Below, piece by piece: positions 8,157 to 17,320 of a stretch of DNA of 57,149 nt. Where the stretch lies: positions 1 through 57,149 of the forward strand of contig JAGCFX010000080.1 in assembly GCA_017649925.1 (NCBI GenBank), in the 5' to 3' direction. The number at the start of each line of letters is the position of its first letter. The first letter of the stretch is position 1. This stretch comes from Paludibacteraceae bacterium. GTDB taxonomy: Bacteria > Bacteroidota > Bacteroidia > Bacteroidales > Paludibacteraceae. Position numbers and translations under genes: made by a program. Below the pieces are notes generated by a model. The model saw nothing but the letters and a program-made list of their open reading frames with translations, searched no databases and was not told the origin of the DNA.

Positions 8157-10784
8157 TTATCCTTTAAGGGCCTTGATAGCTTCTTCGAGAGCGGCGATGC
8201 GGGATTCAGCGTCGCTTTTCTTTTTCTGCTCGAGAGCCACAATCTCCGGTTTGGCGTTCTGTACGAACCGTTCGTTGGAGAGCTTTGCCATCACGCCGCG
8301 CAGGAATCCTTGCTGGTGTGCCAAGTCGGCTTCGAGTTTCTTGAGTTCCTCTTCCACATTGATGAACTGATCCATAGGAATAGCAAACTCCGTCGTACCG
8401 ACAATGAACTTCGAGGCGTTGCCGCTCACTTCGCCGTTAACTTTTACTTCCACATTGGCGAGTTTGTCCACAAGTGCATTGAGCGGTTCGGGACTGATGA
8501 GCGTGAGGCGTTCTTTCGGCGGGATATTCTTCGCCGCACGTACGGCGCGAACCTCAGTGATGATCTGTTTGAGGTAGGCTGTTTCCTTCAAGATAGTCTC
8601 GTTCCGATAGTCTCTCGATTCTGTCTCGCCAGTCTGATTTGCCGTCATAATAGACTCGCCCGGCTGACGGTCGTAGAGGTTTTGCCAGAGTTCCTCCGTG
8701 ATGAACGGCATGAACGGATGGAGCACGCTGAGCAGACGATCGAAGAACGCGAGTGTTGCCTCGTAAGTGGTCTTGTCAATCGGTTGCTGGTAAGCGGGTT
8801 TGATCATTTCCAAATACCAACCGCTGAACTCATCGCAATAGAGTTTGTAGATCTCCATGAGTGCCTCGGAGAGACGGTATTTGCTGAACAGATCGGCGAT
8901 CTCGCGCTCTGTTTGTGCGAGTTGAGCGTTGAACCAATCGATGGCATATTTGCTGGTCTCCGGCTGCGGAATATCCGCCACTTCAAGACCTTTGACCATG
9001 CGGAAGCAGTTCCAGATCTTATTGCAGAAGTTACGTCCTTGCTCGCAGAGGGCATCATCGTAGAGGATGTCGTTGCCGGCAGGCGCGGAAAGGAGAATTC
9101 CCATGCGCACACCATCGGCGCCGAAACGTGCGATGAGGTCTAACGGGTCAGGACTGTTACCGAGCGATTTGGACATTTTACGTCCGAGCTTATCGCGCAC
9201 AATACCAGTGAAATAGACGTGCTTGAACGGCATCTTGCCTACATACTCATAGCCCGCCATGATCATGCGTGCAACCCAGAAGAAGATGATGTCCGGACCT
9301 GTTACAAGGTCAGCCGTCGGGTAATAGTAATTGATCTCTTTGTTGTCCGGATTCTCGATGCCATCGAACAGCGAGATAGGCCAAAGCCAACTACTGAACC
9401 AAGTATCGAGTGCCCCTTCGTCCTGCACGTAATTGCCTTCGGGCTTCGTCTCGGAAACGATGATCTTGTCGTCCGGATAGTTCTCAAGGCCAGTTTGCGC
9501 CAAGAGGTCGGCGTCGTAGTATGCGGGAATGCGATGTCCCCACCAGAGTTGACGGGAAATACACCAGTCTTTGATGTTCTCGAGCCAGTTGCGGTATGTG
9601 TTTTTGTATTTGGCGGGATAGAAGACGATGTCGTCGTTCATTACCGGCGGCAGGGCGATGTCAGCGAAATGCTGCATCTTGACGAACCATTGGAGCGAGA
9701 GCCGCGGTTCAATAGGTACGTTCGTGCGCTCGGAATAACCCACTTTGTTGTCGTAGTCCTCTATTTTCTCGACGAGGTTGAGGGCTTTGAGATCTTCGAT
9801 AATCTGTTTGCGGCAGTCGAAACGATCCATGCCGTGGTACTTGCGTACGTTGGCTTGTAGTTCCGGCTCAACGGTATCCATGTTGAGGTGCGCGTCTGGC
9901 GTGAAGATATCGATGGTCTTGAGGTTGTATTTCTGGCCAAGCGCGTAGTCGTTGACATCATGCGCGGGCGTCACTTTGAGGCAACCCGTACCGAAACCGA
10001 TCTCTACATAGCGGTCTTCGATGATCGGTATGACGCGTCCTACGCCCGGAACAATCACATGTTTGCCTTTCAGCCACTGGTTCTTCTCCTCTTTGGGGTT
10101 GATGCAGACCGCTATGTCGCCGAAGATGGTCTCCGGACGTGTGGTGGCAACAATGGCGTATTTGCCCGGCTCCTCCGCTATTTCGTAGCGCAGGTAGTAG
10201 AACTTGTTATGCTCGTCGTGGTAGATAACTTCTTCGTCGGATAGGGCTGTCTGGCGCTCCGGATCCCAGTTGACCATACGAAGTCCACGGTAGATGAGGC
10301 CTTTTTTGTAGAGGTCACAGAATACCTTGATAACGGCTTTTGAACGCGTCTCGTCCAACGTGAAGGCGGTTCTATCCCAGTCGCAAGAACAGCCGAGTTT
10401 GCGGAGTTGCTTGAGAATGATGCCTCCGTGCTCGTCCGTCCAATCCCACGCGTGTTTAAGGAACTGCGCGCGCGTGAGGTCGGATTTGTTGATGCCTTGC
10501 TCCTTAAGTCGTTTGATGACTTTGGCTTCGGTAGCAATGGACGCATGGTCCGTACCCGGCACCCAGCAGGCGTTCTTGCCTTCCAGTCGCGCACGGCGAA
10601 CGAGAATATCCTGAATCGTCTCGTTGAGCACATGGCCCATATGCAGCACGCCCGTTACATTAGGCGGCGGGATAACGATAGTATAGGGTTCGCGGCCGTC
10701 CGGCTCACTATGAAAAAGTCCGTTGTCCAGCCAGTACTGATACCAGCGGGCCTCAATGTCTGTGGGATTATATTTTGAGTCCAT
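8157..10784 (-). CDS. valS: Valyl-tRNA synthetase
   Basis: Class I synthetase that charges tRNA-Val, with an editing domain. The 875 residues cover the full enzyme. The HIGH-type motif is in [16 protein letters not shown] and KMSKS in [34 protein letters not shown] and the C-terminal coiled coil ([17 protein letters not shown]) are present. The start [18 protein letters not shown] is canonical. It has its own promoter at 10810-10840 and a 5' leader of about 20 bases. Residues encoded at 8598-8641 ([14 protein letters not shown]), in a variable linker after GESIM, are written by DNA identical to an intergenic repeat elsewhere in the window. Confidence 0.97.
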   Translation of the reverse strand: MDSKYNPTDIEARWYQYWLDNGLFHSEPDGREPYTIVIPPPNVTGVLHMGHVLNETIQDILVRRARLEGKNACWVPGTDHASIATEAKVIKRLKEQGINKSDLTRAQFLKHAWDWTDEHGGIILKQLRKLGCSCDWDRTAFTLDETRSKAVIKVFCDLYKKGLIYRGLRMVNWDPERQTALSDEEVIYHDEHNKFYYLRYEIAEEPGKYAIVATTRPETIFGDIAVCINPKEEKNQWLKGKHVIVPGVGRVIPIIEDRYVEIGFGTGCLKVTPAHDVNDYALGQKYNLKTIDIFTPDAHLNMDTVEPELQANVRKYHGMDRFDCRKQIIEDLKALNLVEKIEDYDNKVGYSERTNVPIEPRLSLQWFVKMQHFADIALPPVMNDDIVFYPAKYKNTYRNWLENIKDWCISRQLWWGHRIPAYYDADLLAQTGLENYPDDKIIVSETKPEGNYVQDEGALDTWFSSWLWPISLFDGIENPDNKEINYYYPTADLVTGPDIIFFWVARMIMAGYEYVGKMPFKHVYFTGIVRDKLGRKMSKSLGNSPDPLDLIARFGADGVRMGILLSAPAGNDILYDDALCEQGRNFCNKIWNCFRMVKGLEVADIPQPETSKYAIDWFNAQLAQTEREIADLFSKYRLSEALMEIYKLYCDEFSGWYLEMIKPAYQQPIDKTTYEATLAFFDRLLSVLHPFMPFITEELWQNLYDRQPGESIMTANQTGETESRDYRNETILKETAYLKQIITEVRAVRAAKNIPPKERLTLISPEPLNALVDKLANVEVKVNGEVSGNASKFIVGTTEFAIPMDQFINVEEELKKLEADLAHQQGFLRGVMAKLSNERFVQNAKPEIVALEQKKKSDAESRIAALEEAIKALKG
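8598..8641 (-). repeat. 44-bp dispersed repeat, copy inside valS
   Basis: Read on the minus strand this segment begins CAAATCAGACTGGCGAGACA and ends ATCGGAACGAG. It is identical over all 44 bases to the plus-strand segment 27806-27849. Similarity stops abruptly at both ends. In valS it is translated in frame as part of a variable linker before the tRNA-binding region. Confidence 0.93.
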
Positions 10785-10809
10785 AAAACAGAATTTTCAA
10801 AAACGGCTG

Positions 10810-10840
10810 CAAAGGTACGAAAAAAAAATGACATACGCAA
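10810..10840 (-). promoter_or_regulatory. valS promoter
   Basis: On the minus strand TTGCGTATGT (TTG at 10840-10838) is followed by a 20-base spacer and TACCTTTG (10817-10810), the Bacteroidota -33/-7 arrangement. Transcription would start near 10803, about 20 bases before the valS ATG. The -33 box lies inside the 3' arm of the preceding terminator hairpin. Confidence 0.85.
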
Positions 10841-10851
10841 GCGCGTATGCC
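10821..10851 (-). terminator. Rho-independent terminator of the Ig-repeat protein gene
   Basis: On the minus strand the arms CATACGC (10849-10843) and GCGTATG (10838-10832) form a perfect seven-pair stem around a GCTT loop. The stem extends to nine pairs with one G-U. Two bases later comes a run of eight T (10828-10821). It lies 43 bases after the stop codon at 10894 and overlaps the valS promoter. Confidence 0.8.
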
Positions 10852-10893
10852 ACTTTTCTCATTTTTTATACGAAGCGTGAACTTCGCAGAACG

Positions 10894-13800
10894 TTATTGA
10901 ACGCGAATGAACTTATTACCATTTTGGATGAGGATGCCACGCGTGTTGCGGTCAACCTGCATACCTTGGATGTTGTAGATCGGTGCATTCGGGTCGAGAA
11001 CAATCTCTGTATTCTCAATACCTTGCTCTTCAGGAACATCCTCGAGCTCAATGTAGATGATTTCGGTCTCAGTTGAGTTGTCGCCGTCATATGCAACCAC
11101 CTCTACATCAAACGAATAGGTGTATTCTTCACCATCCTCATCGTACAATACAACGTCAACGTGGTAAACAGCGTAGCTGTCATCCGTTGCAGCGCTTACG
11201 CAAGTGATGGTAGCTGTACCGCTTACGAACTCAATGGAGTCTTTTTCGCTTGTCCAAAGTCCGGAATAGTCAATTTCATGCGTGCCATTCAGGTGCGTCA
11301 AATCGGTAGCTTCGAAATCGAAGTAGAGTTCCGGATAATCGTTCTCGTAGTCATACGCATCAAAAGCCCAGTAGGTTGTGCCTTCGTAAGTGAAGGTATA
11401 AGCTTGGGCAAAGTCAACATTCAGTTCCTCTCCCGGAGTCGGCGGAACAACACCGCTTCCTTTCTTAACGGAAACGAAGATAGCATTCTTTGCTTGCGCC
11501 TTGCCCTGGTACTCGGTGTACACGGCCTTGATAGTCAGCGTGTCGCCGGCATCAATACCCATTTCTATGAACTTCTGAGCTTGGCCGTCAGCAGTAAGCA
11601 GACCATACACATACAATTTAGATGTTCCCTCTATAAGGTCGAAGTTTCCATACTTGTTGTACTGGGTTTCATCGTCCTTATCCATAACGATATTTGCAAC
11701 AATACCGGTAAGGATGCAAGTGTCCTTTGTGTTCTTGAGTTCGAGGAACTCAGCAATCGTCTTTTCACCAAGGTTCTTCGGCTCATCGCCGCGTTCCAAG
11801 ATCTCTACGGTGCAGTTAGCGGCAAACTCAGGAGTTTTGTTGAATTTAGTCAGTTTACCGGTTACCTTAACGCGGTCGCCAACGCGCACTGCATCCTCTT
11901 CTTTCTCGATAGCGCACTTGTATGCTTCGATAACTTTACCGCCGTCCTCGGTATCTGCTATCCAGAAGCTCATGGAACCACTCTTCCAAGCATAAGCAAT
12001 TTCGGTTACATAGCCAGGAATTGTGTATACGGCACCATTGTTATACTCCTCGTTGTTTTCGGAAACGCTCAGAGCCGCTTCTGCAGCCTCTTCGCAAGTG
12101 GTAATCGTTCCTCCGGAAGTCTCGGTAACGGTAACGGTACAAGTATCGCTGACGTTGTTAGCCACCGCCCAGATCTTTACGACACCTGCTTTCACACCTG
12201 TTACAACGCCCTTGTTGCTAACGGTTGCAATCGTTTCGTCCTTAGAACCCCAGGAGAGAGCATCATTACCATCGCGTTGAACGGTCAACGTAACGGTCTT
12301 TCCTACTTTCACTTCTGCACTCTTCGGCGAAACGGTAAGCGTTGTTGTAGCTACAGGAACAACCGGAGTGCCGCCACGAGCGTAGATTTGCGGTTTCTGT
12401 TGATTAGAAGTGTATGTTTTAAACCGCGGACTACTTGTGTTGAACTGAATACTACCGCTGGAAGGATATGTGCTTGTAATGGTTGCATCTCCGCTTGCAG
12501 CGATGGAAATTTTCCACGTGTTTGTTGCACCGGAATAAGACAAACTAGAACCATTAACGCCGAGAAGTTCTTCTGCAGATTTAGCGAATGTCCATGCGTC
12601 TTCAGATCCACCTAATGTAAAGATAGTAACTGCACTGTTCTCTTCCAAAACAATAGCATCGTCTTCGATAGTAACATCCTCTGCTGCAAGGTAGCCGCTA
12701 GAAAGAACTCCGGCAGCAACCTCAGTAGCGCTATAGACAAGGATTACTTCGTCGCCTGCACTGAGAGTAGAAGCATCCGTTACAAGCGTAAATGGATTTC
12801 CAGGAGCCACCTCTTTAACTGTTGCAGAGAGTGTAACCTCAACATTCTCTGCGTCTGTTGCCTTAACGACAGCTTTTGCTGAATATGCACGCACTTCAGT
12901 AGCTTTGAAAGTTACTTCCAGTTTGCCTGCATTGATTGCAGCAGTGAATGCGGCAGCGTCTGTACCTGCAACCTCAACAGAAAGCGTAGCATCTTCAGTT
13001 ACGGAAACTGTGGTCTCTTTCTTGATGCCAGCGCCTGCAGCTTCCGGAGTCACTTTGCCCCATGCGAGAGAGGTAGCGCCAACGGTGATAACCGGTTTAG
13101 CTTTTGTAACGGTAACAACGCAAGTATCGCTGACGTTGTTGGCTTTTGCCCAGATCTTAACCTCGCCTGCCTTAACACCGGTAACTACGCCATTAGCAAC
13201 GGTAGCAACCGTTTCGTCCTTAGAACCCCAAACGAGTTCGTCATTACCATCGCGATCAACAGTCAGGGTCACAGTCTTTCCTTTTTCAACAGATGCTGTC
13301 TTCGGGGAAACGGTGAGCGTTGATGTCGGAGTTGCCGGTACCGGAAGTGTGTACAAAGCAATTTTCTCTTGACTGCTGTAGGACGTAGATTTGAAGTAGC
13401 GGAAACGTTTTTGATCATTAGCAGCATTATAGCGCATGTGTGTATTGTTAGATACAATATCCATCGTGCTGCTACTATATGATAAAGTATTGAGAATTTC
13501 ATCATCCTCCAACTTCAATGCATTGCTACCTGATGAACCTCCCATATACTTATCGCCAATCTTGAGCGAATAACCGCCTTCCATTTTAGCAATAGTAATG
13601 ATGTACTCTTCGAGGCCAGTAGCGCTGATTTTTCCATCGCTGATAGTAGCCGTTACGTAGTTGTTTGTATTATCCACGCCCTTGAATACATATGCTTGCG
13701 TTGCGCTGGCTTCATATACCAATAAGTATTGACCACTCCAATCGGTTTGATCTGCCGTTACTTTTACAAACTCAGTAACTGCTGGAGCGGCTTTAACGGT

Positions 13801-15339
13801 TGCAGAAACGGCAACGGTCTTGGACTCTGCGTTAGGAGCGGAGAGTGTGATGGTTGCGGAGTAAGTGCCTGCAGCAGAAGCTGTGAGCGTTACTTCCAGT
13901 TTGCCTGCGTTAATAACGGCTGCAAACTTGTCTTCGTCCGTACCGCTAACGGCCGGAGTAACTGTTACACCTCCCGTTACGGAAACCTCAATGGTCTTGT
14001 CGGTCTTACCTGCAGTAGCTTCAGCCAGTTCCACTTCGCCAAAGGCAAGTGAATTAGCACTAACCGTGATAACCGGAACATTGACTGTTACTTGGAGCGG
14101 AATGCGAACGTTCTCTGCACCTGTATATGAAACAACCAAAGTGTCTTTATATACACCGCCTGCGGTTGCATGGAAACTTGCTTTCATAGCACTATTCCAA
14201 CCAAATGCGGATTCAGGACCACCGGCAATGGTGTATGTCGTGTCTGAACCATTAGGATTGGTAACAGTAACGGTAAACTCGTCGGATACAAGATCTACCT
14301 TATTACCTGTCATGATAACTTCCGTTTCCCATTTGTCCGGATTAACGGAAATAACAGGAACAAGCTCTTCAACTGTTACAAGTACTTCAATCGTGTCTTT
14401 TGCTCCGCTTGCGTTAACAAATACAGAATCTTTGTATTCACCCGCTTTGGTAGCAATGTAGGAGATGCGGATTTTGGCAACTGCGTTGTCCACTACTTTC
14501 TCTGCCGTGAAGGTAATGCCGTCCAACCCGCCCTTTACGGAGAGCGTAGTGTCGGAAACATATTCCGTCGTGTAGGTAATCAAAGCCGTGTCCCTAATAT
14601 CCACGCTTGCTTGCCCCTTGACATAGGACTTGCCTGTAAATTCCACTTTCTTTGAGCCAAGCGAGATAGCCGGTGCTTTGACGGAAGCGGAGAGTGTTAC
14701 CGCTTTGTCCTCTGCGCCTTGTGCCTGCAAGGTAACGGTAGCAGAGTAGTCTTTTGCTTCGGTAGCAGTGAAGATCACTTCCAAGTTGCCACCGTTGATG
14801 GTTGCGGCGAAGTTGTCCTTGTCATCGCCTGTGATTTCTTTAACAGAGAGCGTAACGCCTTCCGTCACAGAAGCGGTGATGTCTTTCTGGATTCCACCAG
14901 AGGCATCTGCAACGGACACGTTGCCCCATGCAATCGATTCGGCACCTACGGAAATCACCGGCACTTTTTCCGTTACTTTCAAGGTAACGACAATAGTGTC
15001 TTTGAGTTCACCAGCAGACACGAAAATCGAGTCTTTGTAATCATCGGCTTTGGTAGCGATGTAGGAAACGCGGATTTTGGGTTCCAAGCCTTCTACCGTT
15101 TCAGCCTTGAAAGTGACACCGTCCAGACCTCCCTTAACGGAGAGATCCAACGGAGCCGTCAGTTCGGCGGTGTCGAGCACAAAGTCGAAGGTGTCCTTCA
15201 GCTGTACACTGGCGGTACCTTTGACGTACGATGCGTCGCTGAACGCTTTCTCCGCAGGAGTAACGCTAAGCTTCGCCTCGCCGAACACACTTGTGAGTGC
15301 GATGAAGAGAGCACTCAGTAAAATTGATAATTTTTTCAT
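10894..15339 (-). CDS. Large secreted multidomain Ig-like repeat protein
   Basis: Secreted protein of 1481 residues with a signal peptide (MKKLSILLSALFIALTSVFG). Five Ig-like beta-sandwich repeats fill about 22-517, of two alternating kinds (one with LSVKGGLDG...SYIATKA, one with PVISVGAESIAWG). A module at 520-670, a Big_2-like Ig domain at 675-745 (LTVSPKTASVEKGKTVTLTV), another Ig repeat at 747-843, a second module at 848-990 and a second Big_2 at 999-1072 follow. Two OB-fold-like segments (1075-1185, 1190-1295) and an acidic domain (1305-1415) come next. The C-terminal block YNIQGMQVDRNTRGILIQNG resembles T9SS-type sorting tails of Bacteroidales. No catalytic motif was recognised; adhesion or binding is inferred. 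It has its own promoter and terminator. Confidence 0.88.
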   Translation of the reverse strand: MKKLSILLSALFIALTSVFGEAKLSVTPAEKAFSDASYVKGTASVQLKDTFDFVLDTAELTAPLDLSVKGGLDGVTFKAETVEGLEPKIRVSYIATKADDYKDSIFVSAGELKDTIVVTLKVTEKVPVISVGAESIAWGNVSVADASGGIQKDITASVTEGVTLSVKEITGDDKDNFAATINGGNLEVIFTATEAKDYSATVTLQAQGAEDKAVTLSASVKAPAISLGSKKVEFTGKSYVKGQASVDIRDTALITYTTEYVSDTTLSVKGGLDGITFTAEKVVDNAVAKIRISYIATKAGEYKDSVFVNASGAKDTIEVLVTVEELVPVISVNPDKWETEVIMTGNKVDLVSDEFTVTVTNPNGSDTTYTIAGGPESAFGWNSAMKASFHATAGGVYKDTLVVSYTGAENVRIPLQVTVNVPVITVSANSLAFGEVELAEATAGKTDKTIEVSVTGGVTVTPAVSGTDEDKFAAVINAGKLEVTLTASAAGTYSATITLSAPNAESKTVAVSATVKAAPAVTEFVKVTADQTDWSGQYLLVYEASATQAYVFKGVDNTNNYVTATISDGKISATGLEEYIITIAKMEGGYSLKIGDKYMGGSSGSNALKLEDDEILNTLSYSSSTMDIVSNNTHMRYNAANDQKRFRYFKSTSYSSQEKIALYTLPVPATPTSTLTVSPKTASVEKGKTVTLTVDRDGNDELVWGSKDETVATVANGVVTGVKAGEVKIWAKANNVSDTCVVTVTKAKPVITVGATSLAWGKVTPEAAGAGIKKETTVSVTEDATLSVEVAGTDAAAFTAAINAGKLEVTFKATEVRAYSAKAVVKATDAENVEVTLSATVKEVAPGNPFTLVTDASTLSAGDEVILVYSATEVAAGVLSSGYLAAEDVTIEDDAIVLEENSAVTIFTLGGSEDAWTFAKSAEELLGVNGSSLSYSGATNTWKISIAASGDATITSTYPSSGSIQFNTSSPRFKTYTSNQQKPQIYARGGTPVVPVATTTLTVSPKSAEVKVGKTVTLTVQRDGNDALSWGSKDETIATVSNKGVVTGVKAGVVKIWAVANNVSDTCTVTVTETSGGTITTCEEAAEAALSVSENNEEYNNGAVYTIPGYVTEIAYAWKSGSMSFWIADTEDGGKVIEAYKCAIEKEEDAVRVGDRVKVTGKLTKFNKTPEFAANCTVEILERGDEPKNLGEKTIAEFLELKNTKDTCILTGIVANIVMDKDDETQYNKYGNFDLIEGTSKLYVYGLLTADGQAQKFIEMGIDAGDTLTIKAVYTEYQGKAQAKNAIFVSVKKGSGVVPPTPGEELNVDFAQAYTFTYEGTTYWAFDAYDYENDYPELYFDFEATDLTHLNGTHEIDYSGLWTSEKDSIEFVSGTATITCVSAATDDSYAVYHVDVVLYDEDGEEYTYSFDVEVVAYDGDNSTETEIIYIELEDVPEEQGIENTEIVLDPNAPIYNIQGMQVDRNTRGILIQNGNKFIRVQ
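12124..12345 (-). repeat. Big_2 module repeat, copy 2
   Basis: This segment encodes residues 999-1072 of the Ig-repeat protein and is a near copy of 13105-13317. Shared at DNA level are CGCTGACGTTGTT, CCCAGATCTT, CGTTTCGTCCTTAGAACCCC and TTACCATCGCG. At protein level both read VGSKDET-like (WGSKDET) and GVVTGVKAG with NNVSDTC. The similarity indicates internal duplication. Confidence 0.8.
13105..13317 (-). repeat. Big_2 module repeat, copy 1
   Basis: Encodes residues 675-745 of the Ig-repeat protein; partner of 12124-12345. The two copies differ at scattered positions, for example ELVWGSKDETVATV against ALSWGSKDETIATV. Confidence 0.8.
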
Positions 15340-15412
15340 GTGTTTTTGTTTATGATGGATTATACTTTGTCCCCCAAAAGGGACGTTAATTGGGATAATT
15401 CCAAAAAGCGTG

Positions 15413-15443
15413 CAAAGGTACTACATTTATTTAACATGTGCAA
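15413..15443 (-). promoter_or_regulatory. Promoter of the Ig-repeat protein gene
   Basis: On the minus strand TTGCACATGTT (TTG at 15443-15441) is followed by a 20-base spacer and TACCTTTG (15420-15413). The predicted start near 15406 leaves a leader of roughly 65 bases before the ATG at 15339. Confidence 0.82.
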
Positions 15444-15660
15444 ATTTTTTCAAAGAAAAATCATAAATTGTGCTTAAAAACATATATTTGTTCTCTATTC
15501 CCGATTCGCAAAGATTTTGCAAGACCGTGTATACGGATAGTGTGCTGACTCCATCGAACCAATATCGTATCCTGCCAATACCTATAATATACTTTGTATA
15601 TTATTCCGTGATTTTAAATCGTATCCAGAAAATATTTTTTTTGAAAAAGTTCGCGCGCGC
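15444..15660. other. Intergenic region between divergent promoters
   Basis: The gap between the Ig-repeat gene (15339) and the nitroreductase gene (15718) is 378 bases. It holds the two divergent promoters and, between them, AT-rich DNA with the 21-base palindrome at 15584-15604. I see no open frame with family resemblance, no tRNA and no terminator in the remainder. Confidence 0.6.
15584..15604. promoter_or_regulatory. Perfect 9-3-9 palindrome, candidate operator
   Basis: ATAATATAC (15584-15592), spacer TTT, GTATATTAT (15596-15604) is a perfect inverted repeat. It ends 57 bases upstream of the nitroreductase -33 box. The arms are pure AT except one C-G pair, so it would make a poor RNA hairpin but a plausible site for a dimeric regulator. 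Confidence 0.45.
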
Positions 15661-15691
15661 TTGCATATGTGAAAATTTTTTTGTACCTTTG
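15661..15691 (+). promoter_or_regulatory. Promoter of the nitroreductase-pdxA-alaS gene run
   Basis: TTGCATATGTG (TTG at 15661-15663), a 20-base spacer and TACCTTTG (15684-15691). The predicted start is near 15698, about 20 bases before the ATG at 15718. Confidence 0.85.
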
Positions 15692-15717
15692 TGCCCGATT
15701 TTGTATATTGGGTTAAA

Positions 15718-16230
15718 ATGGACAATTTTTTGGAGCTTTGCCGGCACAGACGCTCGATACGAAAGTATACAAATAGGCCGGTAGAGCAGGAGAAAATAGA
15801 CTATATCTTACGCTGCGCGTTGATGGCGCCGAGCTCGAAACGCACGAACCCGTGGGAGTTCATTGTAGTGCGTGACGAGGAGAAGTTACGCGCGATGGCG
15901 GGTTGTCGGACATACGGCTCGCAGATGTTCGATACTGCGATGGCGGGCATTGTGATTGCGTTGGATACGACGCTGAGCGATGCCTGGATGGCGGACGGAG
16001 CGATAGCGGCAGAGCATATTCTGCTGGCGGCGGAGGAACAAGGGTTAGGCGCCTGCTGGTGCCATGTCTATTGCCGCGAGGCATCAGAGGACTTGATTAA
16101 AGGACTTTGCGGAATACCCGAAGACAAGACGGTGCTTTGCGTGATTTCGCTGGGTTACAAAGACGAGGAGCGCAAAGACTATGACCTCGAAAAACTGAAG
16201 TACGAAAAGATACATAACGAAAAATATTGA
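15718..16230 (+). CDS. Nitroreductase-family flavoprotein
   Basis: FMN-dependent oxidoreductase of the nitroreductase superfamily, 170 residues. The N-terminal RRSIRKYTNRPVEQEKIDYI and LMAPSSKRTNPWEFIVV are the FMN-phosphate-binding signatures, and AAEEQGLGACWCHVY with GIPEDKTVLCVISLGY match the C-terminal half. I chose the ATG at 15718 because the upstream GTG at 15691 lies inside the -7 promoter box. It heads a plus-strand run and is one base from pdxA. The physiological substrate (quinone, nitro compound or other) cannot be told. Confidence 0.9.
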   Translation: MDNFLELCRHRRSIRKYTNRPVEQEKIDYILRCALMAPSSKRTNPWEFIVVRDEEKLRAMAGCRTYGSQMFDTAMAGIVIALDTTLSDAWMADGAIAAEHILLAAEEQGLGACWCHVYCREASEDLIKGLCGIPEDKTVLCVISLGYKDEERKDYDLEKLKYEKIHNEKY

Positions 16231-16231
16231 T

Positions 16232-17320
16232 ATGAAACCAATAGTTGCGATAACGGCCGGAGATACGAATGGCGTGGGATATGAAGTGATCATCAAAGCG
16301 CTTCTGAACGGCTATATGTTTGAAATCATGCGGCCGGTCATTTACGGCAACGCTGTCATCGCCAAACAGCATATTCATACGCTGGACGAAGAGTACCGGA
16401 ATATCAACTGGAACATGATTGACTCGCCCGAACAGGCGAAAGACGGACGTCTTAACCTCATCACTTGCTATACGGACAACCTGCCCGTTGAACTCGGCAA
16501 GAATACCGAGGATTCAAACAAGGCGGCGAAGGCATCGTTGGACCGCGCGTGCCGTGATCTGAGGGATGGAAAAGTGCAAGCACTCGTGACTGCGCCCATC
16601 AACAAAGAGGCGCTGGGAGGAGGACATACGGAATATTTGGAAGAACAGTTCAAAGGTGACGGGAGTCTGATGATGCTTTGCAGCGGAAACTTACGCGTGG
16701 CGTTGGTATGCAATCATGTGGCGCTCGCGGAAATACCTGCGCAGATAACGGAAGAGCGCATCCTCACCAAACTAACGCTTCTGAACAATAGTCTCAAACG
16801 TGACTTCGGACTCGAGAAACCGCGTATTGCCGTGTTGGCGCTTAACCCGCACGCCGGCGACGCAGGATTGCTCGGCAAAGAAGAACAGGAGATCATCGTG
16901 CCGGCTATAGACAAGGCGAAAGAGCAAGGCATCTGGGCATTCGGTCCGTATGCGGCGGACGGTTTCTTCGGTAGCGGACATTTCAAGCATTTTGACGCCG
17001 TGCTCGCGATGTACCACGACCAGGGATTGATTCCGTTCAAGACGCTCGACATGAGTGGCGTGAACTACACGGCGGGGTTGAGTATTGTACGCACGTCGCC
17101 TGATCACGGCACGGGGTATGACATCGCCGGAAAGAACCAAGCGGACCCGGCTAGCATGCGCAATGCCATCTACATGGCGCTTGACGTGTTGAGACAGCGT
17201 GAAGAGTATGATGAGTTGACGGCTAACCCGTTGCCGTTTATTGTGCGCGCTGACGCGGAAGGCAAACCGCGCCGAGAGTTTATTGACTTCAAGACTACAA
17301 AATATGATGAAAACAAGTAA
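16232..17320 (+). CDS. pdxA: 4-hydroxythreonine-4-phosphate dehydrogenase
   Basis: NAD-dependent step of the DXP-dependent pyridoxal 5'-phosphate pathway, 362 residues. Recognised by the start [17 protein letters not shown], the segment [26 protein letters not shown], and the metal/substrate region [12 protein letters not shown] followed by [19 protein letters not shown]. It sits one base after the nitroreductase gene and overlaps alaS by about 14 bases. The same pathway uses SerC, encoded at 29992-31071, so two PLP-pathway steps lie in the window, in different transcription units. Confidence 0.95.
   Translation: MKPIVAITAGDTNGVGYEVIIKALLNGYMFEIMRPVIYGNAVIAKQHIHTLDEEYRNINWNMIDSPEQAKDGRLNLITCYTDNLPVELGKNTEDSNKAAKASLDRACRDLRDGKVQALVTAPINKEALGGGHTEYLEEQFKGDGSLMMLCSGNLRVALVCNHVALAEIPAQITEERILTKLTLLNNSLKRDFGLEKPRIAVLALNPHAGDAGLLGKEEQEIIVPAIDKAKEQGIWAFGPYAADGFFGSGHFKHFDAVLAMYHDQGLIPFKTLDMSGVNYTAGLSIVRTSPDHGTGYDIAGKNQADPASMRNAIYMALDVLRQREEYDELTANPLPFIVRADAEGKPRREFIDFKTTKYDENK

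Noticed and set aside
8154-9143. Long plus-strand open frame of 329 codons
   Set aside because: It is antisense to valS, whose product is recognised along its whole length; the frame has no family resemblance.
11161-12615. Plus-strand open frame of 484 codons within the Ig-repeat gene region
   Set aside because: Antisense to a gene with a signal peptide, promoter, terminator and repeated domains; the frame itself has no start context or domain.
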